This document shows positions 1 through 11,550 of a stretch of DNA of 64,000 bases, piece by piece; the stretch's first letter is position 1; each line of letters opens with the position of its first letter. Position numbers and translations under genes: made by a program. The DNA lies in NCBI GenBank assembly GCA_021014325.1, contig CM037457.1, forward strand, positions 5,872,721-5,936,720, written 5' to 3'. A model generated the notes under the pieces. The model was given only the letters and a program-made list of their open reading frames with translations, was not told the DNA's origin and did no database searches. This DNA comes from Plazaster borealis (lineage: Eukaryota > Echinodermata > Asteroidea > Forcipulatida > Labidiasteridae).

Positions 1-639
1 TAATAAGAGTGTATATTGAATGACAAACCTTTATTTTGATTCATCTGGCCGACTAGCAATTGCTTCCCTTGTGAGCAAAATAAGTGATAATGAACTACTA
101 TATATGCACTGATTAATATACAGCTCCCACACTTATTACTGTGAAATAGGAAATTTACAAAATTCCATCTTTATGGAGACGGCTTATACATGTATTTATT
201 TCTAAAAGGCAAAGTGGCATATTTTATTTCAAATTTCATGCATTATAACCATGCAGTTTTTGTAATGGGGGAGGGGGGTTATCTGGCACTAAAAACTTTG
301 TACAGTGATTTTTTTTTAGTTTGCTATGAATGAGAATGTCAACTATCAACTGGAAGTGGTTTGCCTGGATACAGACTACAGTATTAAAGCCATAGATCCT
401 AGGTTGTGTAATGCATGCAAAAGAGCCAAGTTACAATTATCGCTTGCAGAGGGGGTTTGCCCCAGTCAGCCAGTGTTTCTGGCAGTGGCTGCTGAATGCG
501 ACGCAGCACCTTGTAAATCCTTAAGGTGCTACATAAATGGGTCTCATAAAGTTCAAAAGCATCTCTTAAAAAAAAAATTAAATAAAATTTAAGCACGTTA
601 AGATGCTCGCAGATAAAACTCTATCAGCTAGTTGTTACT
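1..639. other. No recognisable feature
   Basis: AT-rich sequence with short homopolymers. A plus-strand open frame of 88 codons (326-592) has no recognisable motif and ends in poly-Lys from an A run; I do not support it as a gene. Confidence 0.5.
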
Positions 640-1100
640 ATTACGGTGCATGCACTCAACATGTTACACTTTGTTTGCCCTGTAACAAAGAGGGACAAAG
701 GGTACTGGAATTCGTGCTGGACATCTCTCTTTTTCCCGGGAATTATTAAGAAGTCACAAATTCCAGATCATTGTCCTTTTGTAAGCCATGAGGATTATGA
801 AAGATCATTAGGCTGCAACCATTGTATTCCACATACGAGGCAAGTCCAAGATTCCAGCATGCCATGGCCGATTATCGGCTGTGGCTTACGGCCAAGGTTT
901 GGTCTATTTACAGTGACCAAAATCTTCATTTTCTCAAAAGAGAAATAGAAATCAAGGTGAATTTTATGAGAATGTTCACTGTCTTTACTTGGTTAAGTCA
1001 TGGTTTCATTGTGACAGCGATATTCTCAACAACACAAATATTCAAGAAATTCCAAAATATAATCCCATGGGTGAACAGGGACAAATTTCAAAAATCCTGG
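640..1100 (+). repeat. Dispersed repeat J, copy 1
   Basis: Shares blocks with 37820-38420, in the same order and orientation: GAGGGACAAAGGGTACTGGAATTC-like, the GGCAAGTC/ATTCCAGCAT block, TTATCGGCT and AAGTCATGGTTTCAT. A piece of it is inverted at about 22380-22560. This is a mobile or dispersed family of unknown class, not a gene. Confidence 0.6.
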
Positions 1101-1101
1101 T

Positions 1102-1124
1102 GGTAGGGTTAAGGTTAGGGTTAG
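1102..1124 (+). repeat. Short telomere-like tract
   Basis: TAGGGTTAAGGTTAGGGTTAG: about three degenerate TTAGGG-type units directly before the minisatellite. It could be an interstitial telomeric sequence or simply the edge of a G-rich repeat. Confidence 0.55.
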
Positions 1125-1145
1125 AAAGATACATTTGTGAAGGTG

Positions 1146-4122
1146 TCAGAACTTAGGGGTGTAGGAACAGGGTTGTGGGAACATATGGGTGTTGGAACAG
1201 GGTTGTGGGAACATATGGGTGTAGGAACATAGGGGTGTAGGAACATAGGGGTGTATAAACATAGGGTGTAGGAACATAGGGTGTAGGAACATAGGGGTGT
1301 AGGAACATAGGGGTGTAGGAACATAGGGGTGTAGGAACATAGGGTGTAGGAACATAGGGGTGTAGGAACATAGGGGTGTAGGAACATAGGGGTGTAGGAA
1401 CATAGGGTGTAGGAACATAGGGGTGTAGGAACATAGGGGTGTAGGAACATAGGGGTGTAGGAACATAGGGGTGTAGGAACATAGGGGTGTAGGAACATAG
1501 GGTGTAGGAACATAGGGGTGTATAAACATAGGGTGTAGGAACATAGGGGTGTAGGAACATAGGGGTGTAGGAACATAGGGTGTAGGAACATAGGGGTTTA
1601 GGAACATAGGGGTGTCTGAACATAGGTGTGTAGGAACATAGGGGTGTAGGAACATAGGGGTGTAGGAACATAGGGTGTAGGAACATAGGGGTGTAGGAAC
1701 ATAGGGGTGTAGGAACATAGGGTGTAGGAACATAGGGGTGTAGGAACATAGGGTGTAGAAACATAGGGTGTAGGAACACAGGGGTTTAGGAACATAGAGG
1801 TGTATGAACATAGGGTGTAGGAACATAGGGGTGTAGGAACATAGGGGTGTAGGAACATAGGGGTGTAGGAACATAGGGGTGTAGGAACATAGGTGTGTAT
1901 GAACATAGGGGTGTAGGAACATAGGGGTGTAGGAACATAGGGGTGTAGGAACATAGGGGTGTAGGAACATAGGGGTGTAGGAACATAGGGTGTAGGAACA
2001 TAGGGGTGTAGGAACATAGGGGTGTAGGAACATAGGGTGTAGGAACATAGGGGTTTAGGAACATAGAGGTGTATGAACATAGGGGTGTAGGAACATAGGG
2101 GTGTAGGAACATAGGGGTGTAGGAACATAGGGGTGTAGGAACATAGGGGTGTAGGAACATAGGGTGTAGGAACATAGGGGTGTAGGAACATAGGGGTGTA
2201 GGAACATAGGGGTGTAGGAACATAGGGTGTAGAAACATAGGGTGTAGGAACATAGGGGTTTAGGAACATAGAGGTGTATGAACATAGGGTGTAGGAACAT
2301 AGGGGTGTAGGAACATAGGGGTGTAGGAACATAGGGGTGTAGGAACATAGGGGTGTAGGAACATAGGTGTGTAGGAACATAGGGGTGTAGGAACATAGGG
2401 GTGTAGGAACATAGGGGTGTAGGAACATAGGGGTGTAGGAACATAGGGGTGTAGGAACATAGGGTGTAGAAACATAGGGTGTAGGAACATAGGGGTTTAG
2501 GAACATAGAGGTGTATGAACATAGGGGTGTAGGAACATAGGGGTGTAGGAACATAGGGGTGTAGGAACATAGGGGTGTAGGAACATAGGGGTGTAGGAAC
2601 ATAGGGTGTAGGAACATAGGGGTGTAGGAACATAGGGGTGTAGGAACATAGGTGTGTAGGAACATAGGGGTGTAGGAACATAGGGGTGTAGGAACATAGG
2701 GGTGTAGGAACATAGGGTGTAGGAACATAGGGGTGTAGGAACATAGGGGTGTAGGAACATAGGGTGTAGGAACATAGGGGTGTAGGAACATAGGGTGTAG
2801 AAACATAGGGTGTAGGAACATAGGGGTTTAGGAACATAGAGGTGTATGAACATAGGGTGTAGGAACATAGGGGTGTAGGAACATAGGGGTGTAGGAACAT
2901 AGGGGTGTAGGAACATAGGGGTGTAGGAACATAGGTGTGTAGGAACATAGGGTGTAGGAACATAGGGGTGTAGGAACATAGGGGTGTAGGAACATAGGGT
3001 GTAGGAACATAGGGGTGTAGGAACATAGGGGTGTAGGAACATAGGGGTGTAGGAACATAGGGGTGTAGGAACATAGGGGTGTAGGAACATAGGGGTGTAG
3101 GAACATAGGGGTGTAGGAACATAGGGTGTAGAAACATAGGGTGTAGGAACATAGGGGTTTAGGAACATAGAGGTGTATGAACATAGGGGTGTAGGAACAT
3201 AGGGGTGTAGGAACATAGGGGTGTAGGAACATAGGGGTGTAGGAACATAGGGGTGTAGGAACATAGGGTGTAGGAACATAGGGTGTAGGAACATAGGGGT
3301 GTAGGAACATAGGGGTGTAGGAACATAGGGGTGTAGGAACATAGGGGTGTAGGAACATAGGGTGTAGGAACATAGGGGTGTAGGAACATAGGGGTGTAGG
3401 AACATAGGGGTGTAGGAACATAGGGGTGTAGGAACATAGGGTGTAGGAACATAGGGGTGTAGGAACATAGGGGTGTAGGAACATAGGGTGTAGGAACATA
3501 GGGGTTTAGGAACATAGGGGTGTCTGAACATAGGTGTGTAGGAACATAGGGGTGTAGGAACATAGGGGTGTAGGAACATAGGGGTGTAGGAACATAGGGT
3601 GTAGGAACATAGGGGTGTAGGAACATAGGGGTGTAGGAACATAGGGGTGTAGGAACATAGGGGTGTAGGAACATAGGGGTGTAGGAACATAGGGGTGTAG
3701 GAACATAGGGTGTAGGAACATAGGGGTGTAGGAACATAGGGGTGTAGGAACATAGGGGTGTAGGAACATAGGTGTGTAGGAACATAGGGGTGTAGGAACA
3801 TAGGGGTGTAGGAACATAGGGGTGTAGGAACATAGGGTGTAGGAACATAGGGGTGTAGGAACATAGGGTGTAGGAACATAGGGGTGTAGGAACATAGGGG
3901 TGTAGGAACATAGGGTGTAGGAACATAGGGGTGTAGGAACATAGGGGTGTAGGAACATAGGTGTGTAGGAACATAGGGGTGTAGGAACATAGGGGTGTAG
4001 GAACATAGGTGTGTAGGAACATAGGGGTGTAGGAACATAGGGTGTAGAAACATAGGGTGTAGGAACATAGGGGTTTAGGAACATAGGGGTGTAGGAACAT
4101 AGGGGTGTAGGAACATAGGTGT
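1146..4122 (+). repeat. 15/16-bp minisatellite with higher-order structure
   Basis: About 190 head-to-tail copies of GGGGTGTAGGAACATA (16 bp) mixed with a 15-bp form lacking one G. The left border is more degenerate (GGGTTGTGGGAACATAT units). A marker variant GGGGTTTAGGAACATA, usually followed by GAGGTGTATGAACATA, recurs near 1592, 1781, 2050, 2255, 2492, 2823, 3153, 3501 and 4070; several spacings are close to 330 bp. The minus strand has no stop in any frame because the unit reads MFLHP/YVPTP/LCSYT, which creates long artefactual open frames. G runs lie entirely on the plus strand. Confidence 0.97.
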
Positions 4123-4205
4123 GTCACCAAATACCAAAGTCTGCCTTTGTTCTTGAAAGATAAAGATGTGGGACCAGTTTCAGCTACACATTAGGGTGCA
4201 CTACC

Positions 4206-4723
4206 TTAAAGGCATCGTACACGTTAGGTAATTGTCAAAGACCAGTGTTCTCATTTGGTGTATCCCAACATATGCATAAAATAACAAGCCTGTGAAAATT
4301 TGGGCTCAATTGGTCACTAAAGTTGCAAGAAAATGATGAAAGAAAAAACACCCTTGTTGTGACAAATTTGTGTGCTTTCAGATAGGAATAAAAACTTCTT
4401 GCAAGAAGTTTTTTATTATTTTAGTGAGAAATTACCTCTTTCTCAAAAACTTTGTTACTTCAGAGGGAGTCGTTTCTCACAATGTTTTATTCTATCAACA
4501 GCTCTCCTTTGCTTGTTACCAAGTCAGTTTTTATGCTAGTATTTATTTTGAGTAATTATCAAATGTGTACAGGGGTCGATTTCACAAAACTCTTCCTAAC
4601 TTAGGACTAGTCCTAGGCAATGCTATGAGATAGGACTAGTCTTAAGTTAAGACCAGTTACTGGTCCTAACTTAAGATAAGACTAGTCTTATCTCTTTGTG
4701 AAATCGGCCCCAGTGCCTTTAAA
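4206..4723 (+). mobile_element. MITE-A copy 1, split by a palindromic element
   Basis: Non-autonomous inverted-repeat element beginning TTAAAGGCATCGTACACGTT and ending ...GTGTAC + AGTGCCTTTAAA. Its right terminal repeat is interrupted by the palindrome at 4573-4710; removing that insert restores the normal end. Close to the copies at 6293, 27976 and 62439. Confidence 0.85.
4573..4710. mobile_element. Palindromic MITE nested in MITE-A
   Basis: 138 bp with terminal inverted repeats GGGTCGATTTCACAAA / GGGCCGATTTCACAAA and a strongly self-complementary interior (GGACTAGTCC, AGACTAGTCT). It is flanked by CAG at 4570-4572 and CAG at 4711-4713, a 3-bp target duplication. Confidence 0.75.
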
Positions 4724-5847
4724 TAGAGAGAAAATCATGTGCCAAGCCTCATGAAACTAAATGTAAACCCAACAACTTTTTCTGTAAATCAAAGAATCGA
4801 AGGTCATGTCTTTTAGGGATTGTTGAAAACTTTTCCAATATTGTGCCCTGGGATTGTTGACTTTCAACCTGAGGCATTTACGATTGTGGGTACACTAGTC
4901 TTCCAAAAATTGCCCTATCTTGCTCACAAGCATTGAGCCCCTGTTCCAAGATGGAGTCTGGCCAGTATTCATTCAGGGCGTTTTCATATATTTGATTGGA
5001 TTTCAAGAGGCTGAGAGACTTTAGCATACTTTTTCTAGTGGTTTTTTTAAAATTATTATTAAGCAATTATTTATCGCCTCTTTCATACAACGTGAGTTCC
5101 CCGAGAAATGTTTATTTGACCACACAAATTTATTTTTCACACTTGGATTAATCACCCTTGCGAAGTTCCAGGAAGGAACCATTTCCCTGGAAATACATGT
5201 AGCTACCCCTGCTTGGGAGTAGGGTTAAGCGAGATAAAGCCAGGGTTAGCATCTTGAGTGTGCATTTTCCCCAGGAAAATCGCATCAAGGGGTGGCAGGG
5301 GGTTTAAACTCTCCAAGAATTTCCTGGGGTTTTGTTTCCTGGGAATTGGCTCGGTAGTGTGAAAAGGGCTCGTGCACCCTTAGCAGAAATAGTTTACCAG
5401 CCAAACACTCAGTGTTGTACATTATTCATGACTGGCTCCCTCATAAATATGGATTAGCAAATAAATTGCTATAAACGCAATTTCCTTTTCAGGGGAATTT
5501 TTTTCCTGAGCCAGTCAGTTTAATCCCACAGAGACACAAAAACTACTGAATAAAACATCCCAAATGCCTGATTTTAAAATCAGTGTCTTGTCTCATTTAT
5601 TCATTAACCCAGTTAGAAAAATCTCACAGAAGAAATATGGAATATATGCTGCGGAATTAAGCTACACTCATTAGATCTCATGTTTTTAAACACTGATCTA
5701 ATTGACCAAGAAGCAAGGTTGTTAGTTTGTATAAAATACTTTTTCTTGTGTAAGGAAACTCTTTTCTTTCAATTTCCCCTTCTTTATGGTCATTTATAAA
5801 TTTGAGTTTTAACACGAAGGTCTACATGCGGATATTATCATCGCCTG
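4724..5847. other. No recognisable gene
   Basis: Between 5150 and 5360 several diverged CCAGGAA / TTTCCTGG motifs recur, possibly an old inverted repeat. No coding, RNA or named mobile feature is visible. Confidence 0.4.
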
Positions 5848-6240
5848 CAGGGCTTGAATTTGGGAGAAAAATCCACAAGACCGCAGGGCTTACAGCTCCA
5901 ATTGTTTATTGGACTGGATTTTTTTTTTACAAGACCAGATTCAAAACGAGAAAAGACATGTAAAGACCAGAATCGGCCTACAAGTACATGTACAAACTTT
6001 GAACTGAAATGAGAGAAAATAAAATAAATGCCACACAGTTTAACATTTCAACTGTTTGAATTTGAACAAGCTCTAAGGGAAGATTTATCTCAACAGAATT
6101 TCAAGATAGTGATCAGACTGAAAGTCAACATTGGATCAAACACACAAGACAGCCGAACTAGTTTAGTCATGATTCTACTGGCCCGATGCTAAAACCACTG
6201 GCCTAGGGCCTGCGGGTCCAGTGTAAATTTCTAGCCCTGG
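5848..6240 (+). mobile_element. Repeat H copy 1 (TIR CAGGGCTYGAATTT)
   Basis: Begins CAGGGCTTGAATTT and ends AAATTTCTAGCCCTGG, so its ends are inverted repeats. It shares AATCCACAAGA, TTTACAAGACCAGA and ACTGGCCTAGGGCCTGCGG with 15233-15638 and, inverted, with 31997-32827. Likely a non-autonomous DNA transposon. Confidence 0.65.
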
Positions 6241-6292
6241 TCTGTTCAACAAAATACACAAACAAATAACCTTGAAAATGGGGAGACATTGC

Positions 6293-6668
6293 TTAAAGGC
6301 ATCGTACACGTTTGGTAATTGTCAAAGACCAGTGTTCTCACTTGGTGTATCCCAACATGCATAAAATAACAAGCCTGTGAAAATTTGGGCTCAATTGGTC
6401 ATCGACTCAGTTGCAAGAAAATGATGAAAGAAAAAACACCCTTGTTGTACAAATTTGTGTGCTTTCAGATAGGAATAAAAACTTCTTGCAAGAAGTTTTT
6501 ATTATTTTAGTGAGAAATTACCTCTTTCTCAAAAACTACGTTACTTCAGAGGGAGTCGTTTCCTACAATGTTTTATACTATCAACAGCTCTCCGTTGATT
6601 GTCACCAAGTACGTTTTTATGCTAATATTTGTTTTGAGTCATTACCAAACGTGTACGATACCTTTAAA
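6293..6668 (+). mobile_element. MITE-A copy 2 (intact)
   Basis: 376 bp, TTAAAGGCATCGTACACGTT at the left and ACCAAACGTGTACGATACC then TTTAAA at the right. An internal hairpin ACTTCTTGCAAGAAGT is shared with the other copies. Confidence 0.85.
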
Positions 6669-7198
6669 ACATGGGTTAACAACTGGACAATTTCTATACG
6701 GTTATTTATGTTTTCTTTCCCTTTCTCCCTTGGGGTTCTCTCTTTTACGAATGAGTAACAATGTTTAGGTAGTGCCTTGCTTTTTTGCTTTAGGTTTGTG
6801 TAAAGCTCTGTGATACCTTTGTGTAAGAGCACTATGTAAATGCTTTCATCATTATTATTTCATTATTAAGCAATTGTGCATGCAAAAAAACAAATTCAGT
6901 TATGGCAAATTTGCTCCTGTCCTGTTTTGGAAGGTTATAATTTTGGGGAGTTTTCTCCTTGAGGATGAGTCGCAATCTTCGGGTGATGCCTTGAGAAAGT
7001 TGCCCCCGGGTGATTGTAAACATGATTCTTGGGAGTGGAAATGATTCGATGGTGTGCTGTTTCCTGTCACAACATTTTGAATTTTTTTCTGGAGTTACGT
7101 TTCACGTTTATAGATCTGGAGTGACTGACAGGGATTTTCTATAAAACAAATAATGAATGTCATGCAATGGAGAAAATTATTATTATTATCATTATTAA
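6669..7198. other. No recognisable feature
   Basis: AT-rich sequence; short open frames carry no recognisable domain. Likely the 3' flank of AIMP1. Confidence 0.4.
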
Positions 7199-7318
7199 CA
7201 GGCCTGGAATTACACAAAGGCCATGTAGGCCATGGCCTCTGTTGCCCCTGGTCTTGGCCTTGGTGCCCCTTCAAAAGTTTCCCTTCCAATGATGAAATTC
7301 CAGGCTTGATTAATATTA
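7199..7318 (+). mobile_element. Short MITE, family K copy 1
   Basis: 120 bp with ends CAGGCCTGGAATT / AATTCCAGGCTTG, flanked by ATTAA at 7194-7198 and 7319-7323 (possible 5-bp target duplication). Related to 39476-39642 in inverted orientation (shared GGCCATGGCCTYTGT, CCTTCAAAAGTTTCCC). Confidence 0.6.
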
Positions 7319-7354
7319 TTATATTGCTTCAAGTAATTGTGACCGCAACACAAA

Positions 7355-7360
7355 TTTAAT
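7355..7360 (-). promoter_or_regulatory. Candidate AIMP1 polyadenylation signal (ATTAAA)
   Basis: ATTAAA on the minus strand about 100 nt downstream of the AIMP1 stop, the commonest variant signal; I saw no AATAAA in the same interval. Position is plausible, but the motif is frequent in AT-rich DNA. Confidence 0.35.
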
Positions 7361-7459
7361 AATGACAACTTTGCTCCTATCCCGTTTTGGAAGGTCTTAC
7401 TTTTCTTTTAAAAAGATTTCTCTGGAGAAGAGTTTGGCAACGAAGAACTTTGTTGCTCC

Positions 7460-7629
7460 TCAGCGCACCTCTGCATCAACAAGGCTTGGGGCGATGCAAA
7501 CCCCCTTGCCTTCTACCTTGAAGGGGCCTCCTTTATAGCATGCCACCTTGTTGGCGTTAGTCCGTAGATGTGGCTTGATCTGCTCAAAGATCTTCTTCTT
7601 GGGATTCATCTGGGGCGGAAAGGCACCCA
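7460..7629 (-). CDS. AIMP1: AIMP1 coding exon 6 (C-terminal, stop codon)
   Basis: 170 nt; completes codon 254 and encodes residues 255-309 and a TGA stop (7462-7460). The sequence GAFPPQMNPKKKIFEQIKPH then YKGGPFKVEGKGVC matches the AIMP1 C-terminus (LNPKKKIWEQIQP, YKGVPFEVKGKGVC). The acceptor is TTTCTTTCAG (AG at 7631-7630). The frame open upstream of the acceptor is intronic. The exon gives the family-typical extension that completes the OB-fold domain. Confidence 0.95.
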
Positions 7630-7721
7630 CTGAAAGAAATTGATATTTAATTTTTGTCGTGAACAAAGTCTTGAAAATTATATGAAATACTAATTGCTAA
7701 TGACCTAAAATGTTACTGTGG

Positions 7722-8060
7722 TGTGTCGAGGCCGAGTGGTCTAGTTCACCGGGCCCAAGCTCTGGTGTTGTCAGTAGCAGACTGTGGGTTCGAATCCCGG
7801 TCATGACACTTGTGCCCTTGAGCAAGGCACTAACCATAATTGCTTTGTAAACAGTTGGGAAGGTAGTGCATTCTGCTCTACCAGCCAGGCTCCTAGTGGA
7901 TGATACCCATGCCTACATCTTTTACTGACTGTGAAGGGGGTAACCCTGTTTCAGCCCCAGGAGTAGGTGGCAGTCCAGATCAGTTAAGTGTAGCCCTCAC
8001 CTATAAGTGGCCATCTGGTCTTGTTGTGTTAAGCAAAATCTCATAGAAAAACAAAACCCC
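7722..8060 (+). mobile_element. tRNA-Leu-derived SINE (variant body)
   Basis: The head (7724-7808) reads like a type-II tRNA: GGCCGAGTGGTCTAGTTCACC as A box, a long variable arm, then GGGTTCGAATCCCGGTCA as B box. The body after ...GAGCAAGGCAC differs from the other tRNA-Leu-headed copies and ends in A-rich sequence. It is about 94 bp from the AIMP1 last intron boundary, inside that intron. Confidence 0.65.
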
Positions 8061-9637
8061 AAAACCCAATGTTTACATGCATTTTTAATAACAAAATGGT
8101 GAGCGTGGCAGACAGTAGCCACTAAGCTGATGCAAGGGGGTCAATAGCTTTTGACATAAATCAACAATGATCCCATTTATGTACCACTGTAAAAGTCCAA
8201 CTTGATCATGACATGAACGACAATCAGACATTTGATTTGGTGAAAAGCACTACATTGTGTAGGTTCTCAACATTTTGAAGAGTGACAGCAAAGTATTAGG
8301 TGATCTCTCATAAAAATTAAAAATAAATTGTAGTGGTATGCATAGGCATAAGACCCAGGGGGTCGGGGGGGGGGGGCTGCCTTCCCAAATTTGAACAAAA
8401 CATTGGGGACATTTCAGGTGCAGCAAGATTGAAAAAAATGGGAAGAGAAAGCAAAAAGGAAGTTTTATCTGGTATTACAATTGGTACTTATGTTTTTATT
8501 TGTGTAAAATTTGGGGCAAACCAACCCCTCTGCACCCCTTATCCAAGAAGTCCCCATACACCCACGTTTGTTTATATAGAACTAATCGGCTTGCGAAATA
8601 TTGCTCAAACTAGCACAAAACTTACAAGTCCATATCAGATACACTATGTCACTATAGATGCAGTCTAAACTGAAAGTAAATTGTCTGTCCATTGTTAAAT
8701 GTTCTGTCTGTCCAATAGGGAAAAACTCAAAAGCACCAAGCTTCTTTCTTTCCCTACATTCTGACAGGATGTATACATTAATATGATTTCTGTACAACGT
8801 AATATCAAATACATAATGTCTATTAATTCTGAAAAAATGTACCTTGTACATGTATATTCTGTTAGTGTGAAATAAATGTCAATTGTCAACAAAAAAATAT
8901 ACTTTGTAAATCTTGATTAATGAGGAATAAACATGCTCTGTTTAATCCATTCGTTATTAAATTGTTTTGATATAAACAACTGCCGATGAATAAATCGTTT
9001 GACTACTAGAGCGTGAAGCACACATTCGTACACAACAGCATCTGTTCAGAGGCAAGCTTTATATAAACCATCATCCAGAGAATTTAACTTCCTTTAAATA
9101 CAATTAAAGAAATCAAAATTTGAATCTTTCAAAACTTCAGAGTGTTTTTTTCAACGGGTTTTCTCATTGTGGACACTTGATGCTTTGAACTTGCTAAGTA
9201 TGCTGTTTTTGAATGTTTTACATCCTAAATTAATAAGTAATAAAGGAAGAAAGATGAGTGTCAGTTTGTGAAGCCAAAAAAACAAAAACAAAACCAGAAT
9301 GCTTACCGTTTTCACAAAGTGACACATTTCAATGTATTAGGCCTACAAGCTGTCAACATAACAATGTGTGTCACTTCGCGAAAACGGAGGTCGGTGTGTG
9401 CGCGCACCCACAACACACAAGGTTCGTGTTCCTTTGTGAACAAGCTTTTGTTCACATTGAGCAGAGGTGTGCGCCATGCATTGGTAAATGAAACCCGTGT
9501 GCCACTTCCTGAAAATGAAAATTTTCACTTTCTTGCAAAGGTGGCCATGAACGACGTAATTTAAAACGTAAAGCTTGTAATTGTAGGCCTTGATGAATAA
9601 TGTATAAAAATCTAAAAATCTGAAAACTTTATAGAGC
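8061..9637. other. Intronic sequence without a supported gene
   Basis: Contains a poly-G run near 8367 and repeated blocks such as TTTGTGAA and GTGACAC around 9260-9540, where two overlapping plus-strand open frames encode no known motif. Confidence 0.4.
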
Positions 9638-9785
9638 AATGGGGAACTTTAAGATGCTAGGTGGCAGCAGACTGACCAGGTAAATCCATTGTTCTCAGTA
9701 ATGTGCGCATGCTCAGAACTACGTAAACAATGGAAATTTACCTGGTAAGTCTGCTGCCACCTAGCGTCCCAAAGACTCCCATTGG
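9638..9785. mobile_element. Short palindromic MITE
   Basis: Arms of roughly 45-50 bp: GCTAGGTGGCAGCAGACT...ACCAGGTAAAT..CCATTGTT against the reverse complement of AACAATGG..ATTTACCTGGT...AGTCTGCTGCCACCTAGC. It would fold into one hairpin. Confidence 0.7.
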
Positions 9786-10845
9786 TTTTGTATGGAATGT
9801 GTCGGTTCATGGCATCAGTAATGATACGGCCCAATCTTTGAAAGGGCTTTCACACCTTGAAATGTGATGTCCACTTGCGTTAACAATGACAATTTTGTTT
9901 TTCTGCATGGATGTGTATGTTATAGCGCAATTTGGAGCATTTTCAATTCAATATGTTTATGTTAATTTATTGCCAATGTATTTGTAAATTTGTGTCTGGA
10001 AATTCGGTCGTATCTGCTTGATTCAAATACTTGTGAAGAATCATGCAAAAAGAATCCTGTACCAAAACTATGTGTACCTTCATTAGGCGTACTGTTGTTC
10101 TGTGAAAAAAATCCATCAAAAAATACTCCAGAATTAAGTAACTCAATATCCAAATGTTAAACTCCGGTAAGATTGGTATGCCTGGTCGGTGTGTCCCCCC
10201 CCCCCCAGCTAGGAGTGGGTGGCTTAGTGACCCATTAACCTCAAGAATTTCCATGCGATGGATTTTCGAAGACTTGGAGTGGTGTAAGGTGTTAACTCAA
10301 AATCAGTCCCCATAAACTATCCCAGTATTTTACAGTGTACCCAGTATCAAGGACTGCAAATGCACTCAGACGAGGGCAATCTCTGAAGAATATATTGCGC
10401 ACGACTAATTCTCAATCTTAAATCAACATTGGCACCTATTATACACCGATCTAAAATCCGCGTGTGCAAGACTCGGGCATCATCAGTGAGTCCCCCCCTG
10501 TGACATCTTGGGACACCCCAGTGTTGGTTTTTCACCTCCTCATAACAACACTTGACCAGCGCTAACTGGCTCTGCAATCCCCGTAAGGGCGGCCTGCGAG
10601 TGCCTAAGTTGACGAGACTGCCGTGAATAGGAAGGGGGGTCGATTTATATGAGAGCCACTTCAGCCGTTTGTTGGGGTTGTTTGTCAGGCAATAGGGAAC
10701 ACTGATTGTACTTCAGAACATCTGTTGACCCTTCAGAGACATTGCGTTCCTGTATTATATTTTGCCATACGCCAAGACATGGCTGGTTTGAACATGTCCT
10801 TGTCTGTGACTGGACAAATTATGCACCATCAATTTTTTCTTCTTA
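9786..10845. other. Intronic sequence without a supported feature
   Basis: A minus-strand open frame at 10347-10577 (76 codons) is Cys/Arg rich but matches nothing I recognise. A C run lies near 10196-10206. Confidence 0.35.
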
Positions 10846-11250
10846 TTTAAAGGCATTGTACACGTTTGGTAATGACTCTGATAAATAATGGCAATAAAAA
10901 CTTACTTGGTAAGAAGTACAGCAGCTTTAGATAGTAAATTGCATTTTGAGCAACTTTTCACTTCGAAGTACTGCGGTTATGGAAAGTATATATCACTTTT
11001 TATCCCCCAAAACATTTGAATCTGAGAAGCGTTGCGCGTAACGCTTCTTAGAGTGTGTATTCCAATGCAGATTATTCTTCCTGCTTGGACATAACCGCTG
11101 CAGAGTTTTGGCAATATCTCAAAAACGCTACCACCTTTTGAAATGAAAAATTTCACAGGTTAGTTTTATGGTATACATTTGTATATCTACAACTATATAG
11201 GTTTGAAATAAACAATAGGCTCCAATTACCAAATGTGTCGATGCCTTAAA
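10846..11250 (+). mobile_element. MITE-A2 (longer relative of MITE-A)
   Basis: Ends TTTAAAGGCATTGTACACG / CAATTACCAAATGTG...GCCTTAAA. The internal hairpin AGAAGCGTTGCG/CGTAACGCTTCT and the block TCTCAAAAACGCTACCACC are shared with 19901-20310 and, in opposite orientation, 43266-43665. Confidence 0.8.
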
Positions 11251-11329
11251 GTAGTGTGTTAACATGGGAACTTGTTAATCCAACAAATCACCCACAGCTT
11301 CAATTTTGGGGCTGTATGACTGGGCCAAA

Positions 11330-11550
11330 TAATTAAATGGCTATTATTTGTTTTTACCCACAGACTGATGTGTTTAAAGTACTGTGTACTTTCCAAGAGC
11401 CCTGTGAAAAAAATCCACAGGCATAATACTCGGGTGGGATTCGAATCCACGACCTTTGCCATGCTAGAGAAGATGTCTTACCACAAGACCATCGAGATTG
11501 CCCGGTAGCTAGAGGCAGTTTGAATCCTGTATTTTAGCAGATTAAATGGC
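11330..11550 (-). mobile_element. tRNA-derived SINE, family 2, copy 1
   Basis: The minus strand contains GATGGTCTTGTGGTAAGACA (A-box region) and GGTCGTGGATTCGAATCCC (B box), followed by a TTTTTTTCACAGGGCTC tail. Same family as 26355-26590 and 26612-26850. Confidence 0.65.

Noticed and set aside
1102..1124. True chromosome end
   Set aside because: Only about three degenerate TTAGGG-type units, followed by 63 kb containing a normal gene; at most an interstitial tract.
1146..4122. CRISPR-like array
   Set aside because: Units are contiguous with no unique spacers, and the genome is eukaryotic.
1121..4130. Many long minus-strand open frames (up to 523 codons) rich in MFLHPYVPTPLCSYT
   Set aside because: They arise because the 15/16-bp repeat has no stop codon in any frame; all three frames are open at once and the frames shift with each 15-bp unit.
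7724..7808. Functional tRNA-Leu gene
   Set aside because: It has A- and B-box blocks but continues directly into a SINE body; related heads at 21920-22000 and 42235-42320 all carry SINE bodies and tails.
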